A stretch of DNA of 64,000 nucleotides from an uncultured Paracoccaceae bacterium (GCA_947488605.1 CANKZJ010000001.1:248001-312000), one strand, 5' to 3'; shown: positions 41,036-51,314, counted from the stretch's first letter. Notes: generated by a model from the letters alone, not told the origin. Made by a program: numbers and translations.

Positions 41036-41064
41036 TTGACACAAAACAAGAACATGCATAGAAC
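41036..41064 (+). promoter_or_regulatory. lexA promoter with overlapping SOS box
   Basis: A -35 TTGACA at 41036-41041, a 17-base spacer and a -10-like TAGAAC at 41059-41064. The alphaproteobacterial LexA site GAAC-N7-GAAC spans 41050-41064 and covers the -10, so LexA would block its own transcription. Confidence 0.85.
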
Positions 41065-41094
41065 ATAAGCAAAACGTGGCAACGGAGTAGCGAC

Positions 41095-41781
41095 ATGCTC
41101 ACTAAGAAACAACTCGACCTGTTGGAGTTTATTCACAAGCGTGTTCAACGCGATGGTGTCCCGCCCAGCTTTGACGAGATGAAAGAAGCGCTTGATCTGC
41201 GGTCCAAGTCCGGAATTCACAGATTGATCACCGCTTTGGAAGAACGTGGTTTCATCCGGCGTTTGGCGCACCGCGCCCGCGCACTTGAGATCGTGAAATT
41301 GCCTGATGCGATGCAATCCAAGACTGGATTTACACCGCGGGTCATTGACGGTGACAAACCGGACAGCACGCCTGTGGCCGCAATACCAATCGATAACGGG
41401 TCAATTGAACTGCCAATGATGGGCCGTATCGCTGCGGGTGTCCCGATTGAGGCAATCAGTGAAGTATCAAGTAAGGTTTCAGTGCCACAATCAATGGTGG
41501 GTGCTGGTGATCATTACGCGCTTGAAGTCAAAGGCGACTCGATGATCGATGCGGGGATCAATGACGGTGATGTCGTCGTGATCCGCGAAACGACTGTTGC
41601 TGACAATGGCGATATCGTAGTCGCACTGGTTGAAGGCCATGAAGCCACGCTCAAACGGTTCCGCCGCAATGGTGCTGCCATCGCTTTGGAGGCCGCGAAC
41701 CCAGCCTATGAAACACGGGTTTTCCGTGATGATCAGGTCAAAGTACAAGGCCGCTTGGTGGGATTGATCCGCACTTATTGA
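41095..41781 (+). CDS. lexA: LexA repressor
   Basis: SOS-response repressor and RecA-dependent self-cleaving protease. The 228 residues consist of a winged-helix DNA-binding domain ([49 protein letters not shown]), a linker at 70-105 and a peptidase S24 domain. The cleavage bond is A114-G115 (RIAAGVP), the catalytic dyad is S149 (KGDSMIDAG) and K187 (EATLKRF). The linker is longer than in E. coli, typical for alphaproteobacteria. It has its own promoter and a terminator inside the convergent comEC. Confidence 0.97.
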   Translation: MLTKKQLDLLEFIHKRVQRDGVPPSFDEMKEALDLRSKSGIHRLITALEERGFIRRLAHRARALEIVKLPDAMQSKTGFTPRVIDGDKPDSTPVAAIPIDNGSIELPMMGRIAAGVPIEAISEVSSKVSVPQSMVGAGDHYALEVKGDSMIDAGINDGDVVVIRETTVADNGDIVVALVEGHEATLKRFRRNGAAIALEAANPAYETRVFRDDQVKVQGRLVGLIRTY

Positions 41782-43937
41782 GTGATCTGCAAATCTTGTG
41801 AAAGGGTCGCAATAGCGGCCCTTTTTCTTTGCGGTTCTGTCAAACGAAGACGCGTGCCAGCTGGACCTTGGCGCATGTTCCAAGGTCGCTCACCCGCGAT
41901 AGAATGCGCGGTTTCAATCAATAGATCCCCGTTCGGTGCAAGATCGAACGCCAAGGCGCCCGTTTCTCTGAGACGGGCAAGATCAAAAACAGTGCAGCTG
42001 CGGGCCAGTTCATCGATCTGGTTGCTGATCAGCACATTAGCATCATCGCAGTCGGCTATTTCAGCCAGCGCCGTTTTGCCCGACACTTGCAATATCTGCC
42101 AATCACCTAGGGATGCAGTCACCCGACGCCCCTCTTGCTGCAATCCATTGCGCGCGGCCGCCTCGGCTTGGTCTACGGGCCAGCCATCATTTTCCAACCA
42201 GATGCCAGCGACAAAACCGCTCCCCTTTGGTTTTGACAGCACCCGTCCGAACGATGTTTGCAACCCAACAAGTGCTCCGTTGTCTGCAACCAATAGTGCT
42301 GGCCTTTGGGATTGTTGCCACAAAATACCAGCACAGATCACTGCCGTCAGTCCGATCAGACGACCGCGTCCTTTCACGAGGATCAGCCAGATCAACCCCA
42401 ACGACAAGGCAGGCAATACCCGCCAATCGGGTGCCCAGACATGGCTCAATGCGCCATCTAGGTCTGCTACACTGTGTGCCACAAACAAAATCCACCGCAG
42501 CCCTGCTTCCATGATCCGCAGTCCGACTTCCCATAGGCCAAATGGCGCAAGGCACACAGCCAAGACAGCAGCCGGCATCACCAAGAAGCCCATCAGCGGC
42601 ACGCTCAACACATTCGCAATCAAACCGTAGTGCGCGATCTGGTTGAAGTGGGCGGCAGCAAAAGGTGCCGTCGCGATGCCTGCGATGAATGACGACAGCA
42701 CAACAGACAAGATGGGCCGCGTCCATTTTGGCAGACGCGATAGATCAAGCTTTCGCAGCCCCCCAAACACCACCACAAGTGCTGTTGTGGCTGCGAATGA
42801 CATCTGAAACCCCGGCCCGACGAGTGCCTCCGGTTGCCAGGCCAAGACGATGATCGCTGCCATTGCAACGGCCCTGAGGGTCAAAGCGCGGCGGCCAAGC
42901 AACACGGCCACAAGCATCACGGCGACCATGATAAACGCCCGCTCTGTCGCGACGTTCCCCCCTGACAATGCCAAGTAGAACGCGCCAACGATAAGCGCGC
43001 AAAAGGCTGCAATCTTCTTTGTTGGAAACCGCAACGCGATGAATGGAACAATAGCCAAACCATAGCGGATCACAGCAAAGACAAATCCGGTCAAAAGCCC
43101 CATATGCAGACCCGAGATTGCAAGCAAATGCGCCAGATTTGAGGCGCGCAGATTGCGCAATGTCTCTTGGCCCATACCGGAACGGTCACCGGTCATGATC
43201 GCAGCCGCAAACGCGCCCGCCTCACCGGGCATGGCGGCCTGTACAGCTTGCGAAATTGCGCGGCGCATTGCGAAAATACGCGTTGCCAGATCAGGCGTGT
43301 CCGGCACGGACCACCGCAAAACGGGTGTCCGGGTATAGCCGACCGCGCCCAGCTTCAAGAACCAAGCGTGACGTTGGAAATCAAACCCACCGGGCTCTGC
43401 CGGGCCTGCGGGCGGAGAAAGATGCCCGGTGAGGATGATGATGTCCCCGGCGATGAATGTCTGAAAAGGTTGATCCCCGTGCAACGACACGCGCACCCGC
43501 GCAGGTGTGCGGGCGGGCGCCATGCGCGCCAAAACAACTTGGTCGAGCGTCAACCGCGTGGCGTCGCTGCCGGAACGATCAATATTGACGATCCGCCCTT
43601 GAATGGGTCCGTAATACCGAAAACCCAAGACAGGCGCACTGGCGGCCTCTACCCGCAATTTTGCAAGTCCGATACCGGTGCAGACCAGTACCAGTGCCAT
43701 GATCAAAGGTGCGAATGCTGGCCGCGCTAACACTGCACAAATCAATAGCCCCGCCGCAAACACGGCCAAGATACTCATCTGTACGAAATCAGGTTCCTGC
43801 GCCAAGCCAAAGTAGAGCCCGATGCCAAGCGCCATGCACACAGGCACCCACCCGATCATGCCGCCACGTTGCGCCAGAAGCGTCTGTTCAAGCAGCACGC
43901 GCACTTGTTCTTCACCCCGCAGTCTTCTATCCCACAC
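41775..43937 (-). CDS. comEC: ComEC/Rec2-family DNA uptake channel protein
   Basis: A 720-residue inner membrane protein: an N-terminal DUF4131 (OB-like) part with two or three helices (residues 40-210), then the Competence domain (from about 240: [56 protein letters not shown]) with eight or so helices, and a C-terminal region of about 200 residues. ComEC carries single-stranded DNA across the inner membrane in transformation. The metallo-beta-lactamase motif HxHxDH is not present in the C-terminal region, so the nuclease part appears missing or degenerate. Relatives are needed for gene transfer agent uptake in Rhodobacter. It overlaps lexA by 7 bases. Confidence 0.9.
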   Translation of the reverse strand: MWDRRLRGEEQVRVLLEQTLLAQRGGMIGWVPVCMALGIGLYFGLAQEPDFVQMSILAVFAAGLLICAVLARPAFAPLIMALVLVCTGIGLAKLRVEAASAPVLGFRYYGPIQGRIVNIDRSGSDATRLTLDQVVLARMAPARTPARVRVSLHGDQPFQTFIAGDIIILTGHLSPPAGPAEPGGFDFQRHAWFLKLGAVGYTRTPVLRWSVPDTPDLATRIFAMRRAISQAVQAAMPGEAGAFAAAIMTGDRSGMGQETLRNLRASNLAHLLAISGLHMGLLTGFVFAVIRYGLAIVPFIALRFPTKKIAAFCALIVGAFYLALSGGNVATERAFIMVAVMLVAVLLGRRALTLRAVAMAAIIVLAWQPEALVGPGFQMSFAATTALVVVFGGLRKLDLSRLPKWTRPILSVVLSSFIAGIATAPFAAAHFNQIAHYGLIANVLSVPLMGFLVMPAAVLAVCLAPFGLWEVGLRIMEAGLRWILFVAHSVADLDGALSHVWAPDWRVLPALSLGLIWLILVKGRGRLIGLTAVICAGILWQQSQRPALLVADNGALVGLQTSFGRVLSKPKGSGFVAGIWLENDGWPVDQAEAAARNGLQQEGRRVTASLGDWQILQVSGKTALAEIADCDDANVLISNQIDELARSCTVFDLARLRETGALAFDLAPNGDLLIETAHSIAGERPWNMRQGPAGTRLRLTEPQRKRAAIATLSQDLQITQ
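41801..41826 (+). terminator. Rho-independent terminator of lexA
   Basis: AAAGGGTCGC / GCGGCCCTTT (one G-T pair) around an AATA loop, with T-run at the end. It lies within the 3' coding part of the convergent comEC gene, an economical overlap. Confidence 0.8.
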
Positions 43938-43987
43938 CCAAGCCGGAACCCTACCGGAAAGCTGGTTAGCGAAAGGTTAATATCCTC

Positions 43988-45382
43988 ATGTCAGTCGTCA
44001 CGCGTTTCGCCCCGTCGCCCACAGGTGCTTTGCACATTGGTGGTGCGCGCACAGCCCTGTTTAACTGGCTTTATGCCCGTGGGCGCGGTGGCAAATTTCT
44101 GCTCAGGATTGAAGATACCGACAAAACACGCTCAACCGAAGAAAACCGGCAAGCGATCCTTGATGGCCTGACATGGTTGGGTTTGGATTGGGACGGCGAA
44201 CCATCAAGCCAAGCAGCCAATGCCGATCGCCATGCGCACGTGGCAAACGAATTGCTGGCGAACGGTCATGCCTACAAGTGCTTTAGCACCCAAGAAGAGA
44301 TTGAAGCATTTCGCGAAAAAGCCCGTGAAGAAAAAACATCCACTCTCTTCCGGTCGCCTTGGCGTGATGTCCCTGACACCGAACACCCCGATGCGCCATT
44401 TGTGATCCGTATCAAAGCACCCCGCGACGGCCAGACCACCTTGCACGACGAAGTGCAGGGTGATGTGACATGGTCGAACGATCAACTCGACGATATGATC
44501 CTACTGCGATCCGATGGCACGCCTGTCTATATGTTGGCTGTTGTGGTCGATGATCACGATATGGGCGTGACGCATGTCGTGCGCGGTGATGACCACCTTG
44601 CCAATGCGTTCCGCCAGAATCTGATTTACGATGCGATGGTGTGGGACAAACCCACACTGGCGCATATTCCACTGATTTTCGGCCCTGACGGCAAGAAACT
44701 GTCCAAGCGTCATGGCGCGACAGGTGCGGCTGAATATCAGGCCTTGGGCTATCCCGCGGCGGGGATGCGCAATTACCTGACACGTCTTGGCTGGAGCCAC
44801 GGCGACGATGAATTCTTCACTGATGCCCAAGCGCAAGACTGGTTTGATCTGAGTGGCATCGGCAAATCACCGGCCCGGTTCGACTTCAAAAAGCTAGAGA
44901 ATATCTGCGGCCAGCATATCGCTGTGGCTGACGATGCTGCACTGCTGCAAGAATTGCAGGGTTTCCTTGCGGCAACTGGTGCTGATCCGTTGACTGACAC
45001 ACAGTCTGACGGAATGTTGAGAGCGATGTACTGCCTCAAAGAGCGGGCGAAGACCTTCCCGGAACTAATTGATAAAGCGCATTTTATTCTGACATCACGC
45101 CCAATTCAACCTGATGACAAGGCAGCTACGCATCTGACAGATGTATCCCGTGGTATACTGGCGGAATTGACGCCGCACCTGCAAAATGCTAGCTGGTCCA
45201 AGGACATCCTGGAAGGGATCGTCGCATCCACTGCCGAAGCTCATGACATGAAACTAGGCAAGCTGGCCGGGCCTTTGCGCGCGGCACTCGCTGGACGCGC
45301 GGTTTCACCTAGTATGTTCGATATGATGTTGGTCCTTGGGCAAGATGAAACCATCGCCCGCCTGCAGGATGCCAGTCGCTGA
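43988..45382 (+). CDS. gltX: Glutamyl-tRNA synthetase
   Basis: Charges tRNA-Glu (and possibly tRNA-Gln when the amidotransferase route is used). The 464-residue class I enzyme begins [24 protein letters not shown] (HIGG is the HIGH motif) and has [11 protein letters not shown] (KMSKS loop) near 235-245; an anticodon-binding helical domain follows. Alphaproteobacteria often carry two gltX copies; only this one is here. It begins 50 bases from the divergent comEC start. A 17-base palindrome follows its stop. Confidence 0.95.
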   Translation: MSVVTRFAPSPTGALHIGGARTALFNWLYARGRGGKFLLRIEDTDKTRSTEENRQAILDGLTWLGLDWDGEPSSQAANADRHAHVANELLANGHAYKCFSTQEEIEAFREKAREEKTSTLFRSPWRDVPDTEHPDAPFVIRIKAPRDGQTTLHDEVQGDVTWSNDQLDDMILLRSDGTPVYMLAVVVDDHDMGVTHVVRGDDHLANAFRQNLIYDAMVWDKPTLAHIPLIFGPDGKKLSKRHGATGAAEYQALGYPAAGMRNYLTRLGWSHGDDEFFTDAQAQDWFDLSGIGKSPARFDFKKLENICGQHIAVADDAALLQELQGFLAATGADPLTDTQSDGMLRAMYCLKERAKTFPELIDKAHFILTSRPIQPDDKAATHLTDVSRGILAELTPHLQNASWSKDILEGIVASTAEAHDMKLGKLAGPLRAALAGRAVSPSMFDMMLVLGQDETIARLQDASR

Positions 45383-45385
45383 AAC

Positions 45386-45402
45386 CTATTCGAAACGAAT
45401 AG
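45386..45402. repeat. 17-base palindrome between gltX and gltA
   Basis: CTATTCG-AAA-CGAATAG is a perfect inverted repeat three bases after the gltX stop and 72 bases before gltA. No T-run follows, so it is a weak terminator at best; an operator for gltA is an alternative. Confidence 0.55.
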
Positions 45403-45474
45403 CAGCTAACCGGATACCAACGAAAACGATGCTACCGCGCTGTCACCAGGCGTGGGACCGATAGGGGAATAAAT

Positions 45475-46770
45475 ATGGCCGAGAATACCGATATTGCGAA
45501 ACTGACGCTTAAAGGAAAAACTTACGACTTGCCTGTCCACTCCCCAACTGGCGGTCCTGATGTCATCGACATTCGCAAGCTTTATGGGCAAGCGGATGTG
45601 TTTACGTATGATCCCGGCTTTACGTCGACTGCGGCCTGCGACAGCACGATCACATTTATTGATGGCGACAAGGGTGTCTTGCTGCACCGTGGCTATCCGA
45701 TTGATCAGCTTGCTGGCAAATCCCACTATCTCGAAGTGTGCTACCTGCTTCTGTACGGTGAATTGCCGTCAGCGGAAAAGTTGGAAGAATTCGAATCGCT
45801 GGTCACCAATCACACAATGATTCACGAGCAGATGCACAACTTCTTCCGCGGTTTCCGCCGTGATGCGCACCCAATGGCCACAATGGTTGGCGTTGTGGGC
45901 GCTATGTCTGCATTCTACCACGATTCAACCGATATCAACGACCCGCACCAGCGCGAGGTCGCGACGATCCGCTTGATCGCCAAGATGCCGACGGTCGCGG
46001 CGATGGCCTACAAATACTCCATCGGACAGCCGTTTGTGTATCCGCGCAATGACTTAGACTATGCTGCAAACTTCTTGCACATGTGCTTTGCCGTGCCAGC
46101 GCAGGAATACAACGTGAACCCAATCCTCGCCCGTGCGATGGACCGGATCTTCACGCTGCATGCCGACCACGAACAAAACGCGTCCACATCGACGGTACGT
46201 TTGGCGTCGTCATCTGGTGCGAACCCGTTTGCATGTATCGCGGCAGGTATCGCTTGCCTTTGGGGTCCTGCCCACGGTGGCGCAAATCAAGCCTGCCTTG
46301 AGATGCTGAAAGAAATCGGCACCGTTGACCGGATTCCTGAATTCATCGCCCGCGCAAAAGACAAAAACGACAGCTACCGCCTGATGGGCTTTGGCCACCG
46401 CGTTTATAAGAACTTCGATCCACGCGCGACAGTCATGAAAGAAAGCGCTGACGAAGTACTTGATCTGATGGGCATTGAGAATAACCCCATCCTGCAGGTC
46501 GCCAAAGAGCTTGAGAAACAAGCGCTGGCCGATCCGTATTTTGCCGAGAAAAAACTGTTCCCGAACGTCGACTTTTATTCCGGTATTATCCTTGAAGCGA
46601 TGGGTTTCCCGACGTCCATGTTCACACCAATCTTTGCACTGGCGCGCACCGTAGGCTGGATTTCGCAATGGTCCGAGCAGTTGGCCGATCCACAGCTGAA
46701 AATTGGCCGCCCTCGCCAGCTTTATCTCGGTGAGATGCAGCGCGACTATGTTGATATTGAAAAGCGTTAG
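45475..46770 (+). CDS. gltA: Citrate synthase
   Basis: Condenses oxaloacetate and acetyl-CoA at the start of the TCA cycle. The 431 residues match the large, hexameric, NADH-sensitive type of Gram-negative bacteria: N-terminal beta domain ([20 protein letters not shown]), then [36 protein letters not shown] near 225 (catalytic His), [15 protein letters not shown] near 265, [15 protein letters not shown] near 305 (catalytic His) and [13 protein letters not shown] with DFYSGI (catalytic Asp) near 365. A hairpin terminator follows. Confidence 0.98.
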   Translation: MAENTDIAKLTLKGKTYDLPVHSPTGGPDVIDIRKLYGQADVFTYDPGFTSTAACDSTITFIDGDKGVLLHRGYPIDQLAGKSHYLEVCYLLLYGELPSAEKLEEFESLVTNHTMIHEQMHNFFRGFRRDAHPMATMVGVVGAMSAFYHDSTDINDPHQREVATIRLIAKMPTVAAMAYKYSIGQPFVYPRNDLDYAANFLHMCFAVPAQEYNVNPILARAMDRIFTLHADHEQNASTSTVRLASSSGANPFACIAAGIACLWGPAHGGANQACLEMLKEIGTVDRIPEFIARAKDKNDSYRLMGFGHRVYKNFDPRATVMKESADEVLDLMGIENNPILQVAKELEKQALADPYFAEKKLFPNVDFYSGIILEAMGFPTSMFTPIFALARTVGWISQWSEQLADPQLKIGRPRQLYLGEMQRDYVDIEKR

Positions 46771-46777
46771 AAACTTG

Positions 46778-46800
46778 GGGCTGCCTTCGGGTGGCCCTTT
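46778..46800 (+). terminator. Terminator of gltA
   Basis: GGGCTGCC-TTCG-GGTGGCCC (eight pairs, two of them G-T) followed by TTT, 8 bases after the gltA stop. The tetraloop TTCG adds stability. Confidence 0.75.
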
Positions 46801-46806
46801 CTTCAC

Positions 46807-47304
46807 ATGACCCTCAAAACTGATCGGCTGATCCTGCGCGCGGCCCAGCAAGCGGACCTCATGGATCTTCATGCGCTTTATAGTGAACCGCGTGCGATGG
46901 CCTATTGGTCAACGGCCCCACATGACAGCATTGAGCAAACGCAAGAGCACCTCGATCGCTTGATTGCGTCCAACCGCGAACAGCTCACCTACTTTGTGAT
47001 TGAATTGGATAGCCGCGCCATTGGTACAGCGGGCATGCACAAAGCGGGCGAAGTCGGTTTCTTGCTGCATCCAGATCACTGGCGCAAAGGTATCGCAACC
47101 GAGGCCATGACAGCCATCGTCACCCATCTGTTTGAAATAACAGACTTTGTACAACTCACGGCCGATGCCGATCCAAACAATGCAGCCTCTGTGTGCTTCC
47201 TCAAATCGCTCGGATTTGAGGAAACCCATCGCGCCAATAACACATTTTGCATCAATGGCGTTTGGTCAGACAGCGTGTATTTTGCGCTTCAGCGTCCTTC
47301 ATAA
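46807..47304 (+). CDS. GNAT (RimJ/RimL-like) N-acetyltransferase
   Basis: A 165-residue acetyltransferase: LKTDRLILRAAQQADLMDLHALY at the start, RAIGTAGMHKAGEVGFLLHPDHWRKGIATEAMTAI near 75-110 with the acetyl-CoA loop (WRKGIATEA), and DADPNNAASVCFLKSLGFEET near 119-139. This is the ribosomal-protein-acetyltransferase-like branch, acting on protein N-termini or small molecules; the substrate is unknown. It starts 36 bases after gltA, right after the terminator, and overlaps the convergent PaaG-like gene by 16 bases. Confidence 0.88.
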   Translation: MTLKTDRLILRAAQQADLMDLHALYSEPRAMAYWSTAPHDSIEQTQEHLDRLIASNREQLTYFVIELDSRAIGTAGMHKAGEVGFLLHPDHWRKGIATEAMTAIVTHLFEITDFVQLTADADPNNAASVCFLKSLGFEETHRANNTFCINGVWSDSVYFALQRPS

Positions 47305-48065
47305 ACGGCTTTGCGCTTTTCTAGAAACGCGACAACGCCTTCTTGGAAATCACGCGTCTTGCCACAGCGTCCTTGCAGCTTTGCTTCCAGCGCCAATTGC
47401 TCATCGAGTGAGTTTTCAAACGACCCACGGATTGCCTTTTTCAACTGCCGATAAGCAACCGTTGGGCCTTGCGCGAGATGTGCCGCGCGCCCTTGCACAT
47501 GCTCAAGGAACGTCGCCGCAGGTGCCGTTTCGTAGATCATGCCCCACTCCTCCGCCTGCTGCGCACTGATTTTGTCAGCGAACAGGGCGGCCCCCATTGC
47601 TTTGGCAGACCCCATCTGGCGCGGCAGCCAATAGGTGCCACCTGCATCCGGGATCAAACCAATGCGGGTGAAGGCTTGAATGAAATACGCATCTTCGGAT
47701 GCGATCACCACGTCTGCGGCAAGTGCGAGGTTTGCCCCTGCCCCCGCTGCTGGTCCATTGACCGCAGCAATTGTCGGCACCCGACAGTCAAAGATCGCCT
47801 TAAGCATCGGGACATATTCATCGCGCAACGTCCGCTCCAGGTCGAGCGATGCAGCACTGCCACCATCGCCTAGGTCCTGGCCGGAACAGAACGCTCTGCC
47901 CTCGCCAGTTAGCACGACAACGCGCGCCTCTTTTTCCGCAGCCTTCATGGCATGCGTGATCTCGGCCCGCATTTGCGTGTTGAGCGCGTTCATCATGTCG
48001 GGGCGGTTCAGTGTGATCACCGCGACAGAATTGCGAATGACAAGTTTGATGGCCTGATAGTCCAT
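47289..48065 (-). CDS. paaG: Enoyl-CoA hydratase/isomerase, PaaG-like
   Basis: A 258-residue crotonase-fold protein: ITLNRPDMMNALN near 18-30, GEGRAFCSGQDLGDGG near 54-69 (oxyanion hole), AVNGPAAGAGANLALAADVVIAS near 99-121 and RIGLIPDAGGTYWLPR near 132-147. The residues GQDL, DAGGT-WLPR, QAEEWGMIYE and LDEQLALE resemble PaaG, which isomerises the phenylacetate epoxide-CoA to an oxepin. The other paa genes are not in this window, so general enoyl-CoA hydratase activity is also possible. It lies 59 bases after ccmH on the same strand. Confidence 0.8.
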   Translation of the reverse strand: MDYQAIKLVIRNSVAVITLNRPDMMNALNTQMRAEITHAMKAAEKEARVVVLTGEGRAFCSGQDLGDGGSAASLDLERTLRDEYVPMLKAIFDCRVPTIAAVNGPAAGAGANLALAADVVIASEDAYFIQAFTRIGLIPDAGGTYWLPRQMGSAKAMGAALFADKISAQQAEEWGMIYETAPAATFLEHVQGRAAHLAQGPTVAYRQLKKAIRGSFENSLDEQLALEAKLQGRCGKTRDFQEGVVAFLEKRKAVYEGR

Positions 48066-48124
48066 GCGCGGGATCCTTTACAAATTCTCCCTTAAGGTAA
48101 TGAACTGATCAGTTTAGGAAAGGG

Positions 48125-48574
48125 CTACGGGGCGTCACGGCCCAATATTTTCTCTAATTCGGCCTTTTCAGCGGCGCTTAACGCATCCGGCACCGCGCGT
48201 TTCGCCCGGATCGTCGACCATCCGATTGCGAGAGCGATGAGAAGAAGCGCGGGGGCGGCGAGCCAAAGGATAATGTTCGCACCACTGGAGTCGGGACGCA
48301 GCAAAACGAATTCCCCGTAACGTGCGACCATGAACGCAAGGGCGTCTTCGTCGGTATCGCCCGCGACAATGCGTTCGCGCAACACGATCCGCAATTCCTG
48401 TGCCAAGGCAGCGTTGCTTTCATCAATGCTTTCATTGCGGCAAACCGGGCAACGCAGTTCTTGCGAAAGCGCACGCGCGCGGTCTTCGAGCACGGGATCA
48501 TCCAGCATCTCTTTGGGGTCAACGGCCCACAGGGGAGATGCCAAAAGCATCAGGATGATGACCAGACGTTTCAT
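48125..48574 (-). CDS. ccmH: Cytochrome c-type biogenesis protein CcmH (CycL)
   Basis: A 149-residue periplasmic thioredoxin-like reductant of apocytochrome c. It has a signal sequence (MKRLVIILMLLASPLWA), the redox motif RCPVCRNESI with C42 and C45, a helical bundle of about 60 residues and a C-terminal membrane anchor (IILWLAAPALLLIALAIGW). It works with CcmF in heme ligation. Its start overlaps the ccmF stop by 4 bases. No ccmI follows; the next gene is the PaaG-like enzyme. Confidence 0.95.
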   Translation of the reverse strand: MKRLVIILMLLASPLWAVDPKEMLDDPVLEDRARALSQELRCPVCRNESIDESNAALAQELRIVLRERIVAGDTDEDALAFMVARYGEFVLLRPDSSGANIILWLAAPALLLIALAIGWSTIRAKRAVPDALSAAEKAELEKILGRDAP

Positions 48575-50544
48575 TCCGCCGGCACCGCCTTTGGCCTTCG
48601 CTTTGCCGATGCCGCACCAATCCGCAGCCGCCGATCAGACAGTGAGAAACAGCCGCCAAGCGCCATCAAGATCGCACCACCCCAAATCCAATTCGCGAAT
48701 GGTTTGAGGTAGATACGTACCGCCCAACCGCCACCTTCCTGCGGGTCTCCGACGACCACATAAATATCGCGCAGCACGCCATTCATAATCGCCGCTTCGG
48801 TTGTCGGCATGTTTGCCACCGGATAGAACCGCTTTTCAGGATGCAGATCGCCGACCTGCTGCGCGTCCCGCCAGACCGAAATATCGGCCATCGTGGTCAG
48901 GTAATTCGGCCCTTCCAGCTGGTTCACACCGTCCAAGCGGAATTCGAACTGGCCAACCTCCCAGCGATCGCCGGTTTGGGCGATCCGGATGTCTTCTTGC
49001 TCCCACGCCAACATAGCGGCGATGCCAAAGATGGTGACACCCATCCCGATGTGTGCAGTCGCCTTGCCCCAATCTGCACGCGGCAGACGGGTGATACGGC
49101 GCAAACGCTCGGGGATGCTATCACGCCCACTGCGCATCCAAAGATCAGCAAGTGCGCCGCCGACAACCCAAACACCCAAAGCCACACCTATCGGACCGAG
49201 CGCCGAATTTCCGCTTTGAATTGCATAGGCCAAACCAGCCATCGCCACGGCCAGCACCAGCCAACCGACGACTGATTTGGACGCACGCGCTAACGTGCCA
49301 CGCTTCCATGCGAGGATGGACCCTAAAGGCAATGCAATCGCCAAAGCGACCATGAACGGTGTGAATGCAGCGTCAAAAAATGGCGGCCCGACGGACACCG
49401 TTCGGTCAAAAAGCATCTCTGACACAAGCGGCCAAATGGTCCCAATAAACACGACAAAACAACTAACCGACAACAAGATGTTGTTCAGAATTAGCGCGCT
49501 TTCGCGGCTCACGGTTGAAAATACGCCCTTCGATTCCATCGTATGCGCGCGGAACGCAAAGAGCGTCAGCGCACCACCCAAGAAAATCGCAAGGATCACC
49601 AGGATCAGCATTCCGCGCTCTGGATCATTGGCGAAGGCATGCACGGACGTCAGCACACCAGATCGCACGATGAATGCGCCCAACAAAGAGAATCCGAATG
49701 CGAGGATCGCAAGCAAAATGGTCCAGCTTTTCAACGCCTCGCGTTTTTCAACCACAATGGCAGAGTGCAGCAGCGCCGCAGCAATAAGCCAAGGCATGAA
49801 CGACGCGTTCTCAACCGGGTCCCAAAACCAGAAGCCGCCCCAACCAAGCTCGTAGTAGGCCCACCAAGAGCCAAGCGCGATACCAACGGTCAGGAACATC
49901 CAAGCGGCCAAAGTCCAAGGGCGAACCCAGCGACCCCATGCGGCATCGACACGACCCTCGATCAACGCGGCTACAGCGAAAGAGAACGACATGCTGAGCC
50001 CAACGTAGCCGAGATACAAAAATGGGGGGTGGAACGCCAAACCGGGGTCTTGCAACAGCGGATTAAGGTCGCGGCCGTTCAGTGGCGGCACTTCAAGGCG
50101 CAAGAATGGGTTCGATGTAAATAAGACGAACGCAAAAAAGGCGACTGCGATGGACGCCTGTACCGACAGCACGCGTGCGCGTAACCGCGCTGGTAAGCCA
50201 TCGCCAAACCAGGCAGCACACGCACCAAAGAGCGTCAGGATCAGCATCCACAGCAGCATCGACCCTTCATGGTTCCCCCACACGCCGGTGATTTTGTAGA
50301 TCATCGGCTTGTCGGTGTGCGAATTGAGATAAACAAGCTGAAGCGAGAAATCAGACGTCACAAACGCCCATGTAAGCACCGCAAATGCGAAACCAGTCAG
50401 CAAGAATTGCGCTGTCGCCGCAGGCTCGGCCATCGCCATCCAACCTGCATTACCACGGTGTGCACCGACCATCGGCACGATTGTCTGGACGATGGCGATG
50501 CCAAAGGCCAGAATCAAAGCGAAGTGTCCAAGTTCAATCAACAT
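48571..50544 (-). CDS. ccmF: Cytochrome c maturation heme lyase subunit CcmF
   Basis: A large inner membrane protein (about 657 residues, about 15 helices) that attaches heme to apocytochrome c with CcmH. The WWD signature lies in YYELGWGGFWFWDPVENASFMPWL near 233-256; ITGVWGNHEGSMLLW near 83 and AFIVRSGVLTSVHAFANDPERG near 294 are other conserved elements. I prefer ATG 50544 (MLIELGHFALILAFG), the usual CcmF start; ATG 50556 is an alternative. It follows the XhlA-like gene of the lysis cassette by about 76 bases. Confidence 0.95.
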   Translation of the reverse strand: MLIELGHFALILAFGIAIVQTIVPMVGAHRGNAGWMAMAEPAATAQFLLTGFAFAVLTWAFVTSDFSLQLVYLNSHTDKPMIYKITGVWGNHEGSMLLWMLILTLFGACAAWFGDGLPARLRARVLSVQASIAVAFFAFVLFTSNPFLRLEVPPLNGRDLNPLLQDPGLAFHPPFLYLGYVGLSMSFSFAVAALIEGRVDAAWGRWVRPWTLAAWMFLTVGIALGSWWAYYELGWGGFWFWDPVENASFMPWLIAAALLHSAIVVEKREALKSWTILLAILAFGFSLLGAFIVRSGVLTSVHAFANDPERGMLILVILAIFLGGALTLFAFRAHTMESKGVFSTVSRESALILNNILLSVSCFVVFIGTIWPLVSEMLFDRTVSVGPPFFDAAFTPFMVALAIALPLGSILAWKRGTLARASKSVVGWLVLAVAMAGLAYAIQSGNSALGPIGVALGVWVVGGALADLWMRSGRDSIPERLRRITRLPRADWGKATAHIGMGVTIFGIAAMLAWEQEDIRIAQTGDRWEVGQFEFRLDGVNQLEGPNYLTTMADISVWRDAQQVGDLHPEKRFYPVANMPTTEAAIMNGVLRDIYVVVGDPQEGGGWAVRIYLKPFANWIWGGAILMALGGCFSLSDRRLRIGAASAKRRPKAVPAE

Positions 50545-50620
50545 GACAAAAGACATACCGCATTCAGCACCGGGGCAACATAGCAGACCGCTCACATCCG
50601 CGATACATTTTGGCGCACCT

Positions 50621-50824
50621 CTAAAGCGCGAAACCGCCTTGCATCGCATAGGTCACGCCCGCCATCAAAAGACCGCCAATCACCAGTCGCACAAGCCATT
50701 TCAGCGTGTCTTCAATTGCGCCAAGCCTGCCAGCCACGTTTGCGCGGTGCACGTCATCAACCGCGTTGCGCATCTCAAGCGCATTGATACGGCGTTCAAG
50801 CTGTCCAGCACCTTCACTTTGCAT
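50621..50824 (-). CDS. XhlA-like small membrane protein of the lysis cassette
   Basis: Read from ATG 50824 this is a 67-residue protein with a helical, charged N-terminal part (LERRINALEMRNAVDDVH) and RLGAIEDTLKWLVRL leading into one transmembrane helix (VIGGLLMAGVTYAM). This plan (amphipathic helix, KWL-R-L, C-terminal anchor) resembles the phage hemolysin XhlA family, accessory to holins. The ATG overlaps the holin stop by 11 bases; an ATG at 50854 is possible. Together with the two upstream genes it completes a lysis module. The family link is by my reading and needs a profile search. Confidence 0.65.
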   Translation of the reverse strand: MQSEGAGQLERRINALEMRNAVDDVHRANVAGRLGAIEDTLKWLVRLVIGGLLMAGVTYAMQGGFAL

Positions 50825-51314
50825 TTTGAGCCTGCCAATCTCGCAAGGCGTCATTGGTCGGCGCAGCCTCCAACACCGTTGGAGCGGCGTGATGTGCAAC
50901 CAAGGATTTTGCCATAAATCTTTGAAATTCTTGCGATTTCACCTGATGGCGCGCACCAAAGTAGAAACTGACTATCGCGCCCATCAGCCACCAAAGCGGC
51001 TCTGGCACTAGGCCGAGACCTTCCATACCTTCTGCAAAACTATCCGGATTTTGCATCGCCATGACAAAAAGCCAGATCGTGCCCAACGCCAGCGCCGGAC
51101 GTGGCAACCGGTTCAAACCATCCACGATCCGGTCGAATATGCCCCGCCGTGGATGCACGAATTCCGCCGCGAACTGTGCAAGACTATCTGACCGCGCTGA
51201 CGCGGCGCGCACAGCCCCTTTTTCGGTATTCTGACGAAACACTTCAACAGTTTCGGTGACAACATTACGCCCGTCGCCAAAAAGGAACGACATGATCCCC
51301 GACATCAAACCCAT
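50814..51314 (-). CDS. Holin of the GTA 3TM type
   Basis: A 166-residue protein: N-terminal part with DGRNVVTETVEVFRQNTEKGAVRA, a conserved FAAEFVHPRRGIFDRIVDGLNRLPRPAL near 48-75, and two or three hydrophobic segments (ALGTIWLFVMAMQ, PLWWLMGAIVSFYFGARHQ near 118-136). This is the pattern of the 3-TM holin family found in gene transfer agents of Rhodobacterales. It would permeabilise the inner membrane to release the endolysin. It overlaps the endolysin gene by 10 bases, so the genes are cotranslated. Confidence 0.82.
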   Translation of the reverse strand: MGLMSGIMSFLFGDGRNVVTETVEVFRQNTEKGAVRAASARSDSLAQFAAEFVHPRRGIFDRIVDGLNRLPRPALALGTIWLFVMAMQNPDSFAEGMEGLGLVPEPLWWLMGAIVSFYFGARHQVKSQEFQRFMAKSLVAHHAAPTVLEAAPTNDALRDWQAQNAK

